A program made the translations under genes and the position numbers. A DNA stretch of 28,927 bases from a virus: positions 1 to 28,927 of the IMG/VR virus record IMGVR_UViG_3300020416_000041; one strand, written 5' to 3'. Below the pieces are notes generated by a model. It was given only the letters and a program-made list of their open reading frames with translations, made no database searches and was not told where the DNA came from. This document shows, piece by piece, positions 28,749 through 28,927 of the stretch. Every line of letters begins with the position of its first letter. The stretch's first letter is position 1.

Positions 28749-28927
28749 TTAATGAGTCTCCATCCAATTTTTACCTTCTTTGGCTTCACCAGTTAACGGA
28801 CATTTTAAATCAAAAAATTCTCCTGCTTTTTCAAAAGATTTAATTGCTAGATCTTTATACACGGAAACGTGTTGAGGTTTTACTAGTGCTTGGATTTCAT
28901 CGTGGATGTGAGCTACAAAAGCAAAAT
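28749..28927 (-). CDS. Family A DNA polymerase, C-terminal end (partial)
   Basis: The last 58 codons of a gene that runs off the right edge are present. AHIHDEIQALV contains motif C (His-Asp-Glu) of family A polymerases, in which the Asp binds catalytic metal. The final stretch (FFDLKCPLTGEAKEGKNWMETH) matches the thumb-end pattern of T7-type polymerases (C-x-L, G-x-NW, H end). It is the replicative polymerase of the phage, acting with the primase-helicase and SSB. The rest of the gene is outside the window. Confidence 0.9.
   Translation of the reverse strand, partial: FAFVAHIHDEIQALVKPQHVSVYKDLAIKSFEKAGEFFDLKCPLTGEAKEGKNWMETH

Noticed and set aside
1-28927. CRISPR arrays, tRNA genes, insertion sequences, integrase or attachment sites
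   Set aside because: No regularly spaced repeats, no cloverleaf, no transposase or recombinase motif and no terminal inverted repeats were seen. Nothing supports a lysogenic lifestyle here.

Overview
The window is a 28.9 kb, AT-rich, gene-dense piece of a tailed-phage genome that very probably infects marine picocyanobacteria (Synechococcus or Prochlorococcus). Photosynthesis-type genes point to this host: three high-light-inducible (hli) proteins, an NblA-like phycobilisome-degradation adaptor and a PsbN-like membrane protein. A 2OG-Fe(II) oxygenase and a tail fibre of the kind common in marine cyanophages support it. Replication uses a family A (T7/PolI-type) DNA polymerase, whose last 58 codons end the window, a prim-pol/D5 SF3 primase-helicase, an SSB with an acidic tail and a RecB-like nuclease. 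This argues against a standard T4-like cyanomyovirus. I cannot name the genus, and no capsid, terminase or tail-tube gene lies in the window.

Layout. Positions 91-3380 (+) hold a lysis/peptidoglycan-type block: holin-like protein, glycine-rich membrane protein, degenerate GH24 plus C39-like protein, small proteins and an HNH nuclease. Positions 3377-4183 (-) encode the oxygenase. Positions 4402-5739 (+) hold the NblA-like gene, a beta-rich protein and a second degenerate GH24 protein. Positions 5432-8122 (-) hold a DUF1599-like protein, an N6A-methyltransferase-like protein and unknowns. Position 8178 (+) starts a DUF4214 protein. Positions 9170-11232 (-) hold a beta protein, an unknown and a tandem HNH-like protein. 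A 577-bp divergent control region follows. Positions 11810-18396 (+) hold virion-type genes (repeat protein, HExxH protease, 1160-aa tail fibre), the PsbN-like gene and two small genes. Positions 18393-19028 (-) are the translationally coupled hli block. Positions 19169-19531 (-) encode a secreted beta-barrel protein behind a strong terminator. Positions 19613-25167 (-) are the replication/recombination block. Positions 25257-25661 (+) hold two small genes. Positions 25658-27542 (-) hold the SSB cluster. Small genes then lead to the polymerase.

The strand changes about a dozen times. Nearly every convergent junction is an identical 4-nt overlap of two stop codons (TTAA or CTAA). Several genes here are too short for ordinary ORF cut-offs: two hli genes, and proteins of 41, 43, 45, 50, 54, 58 and 59 aa. 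The most interesting points are two lysozyme-like proteins that have lost complementary catalytic elements, a copper-site-like domain in the tail fibre, a phage-encoded secreted outer-membrane-type barrel, the NblA/PsbN/hli set, the dual-stop architecture and a terminator encoded inside an opposing gene. Functional names rest on motif reading only. No database search was possible.
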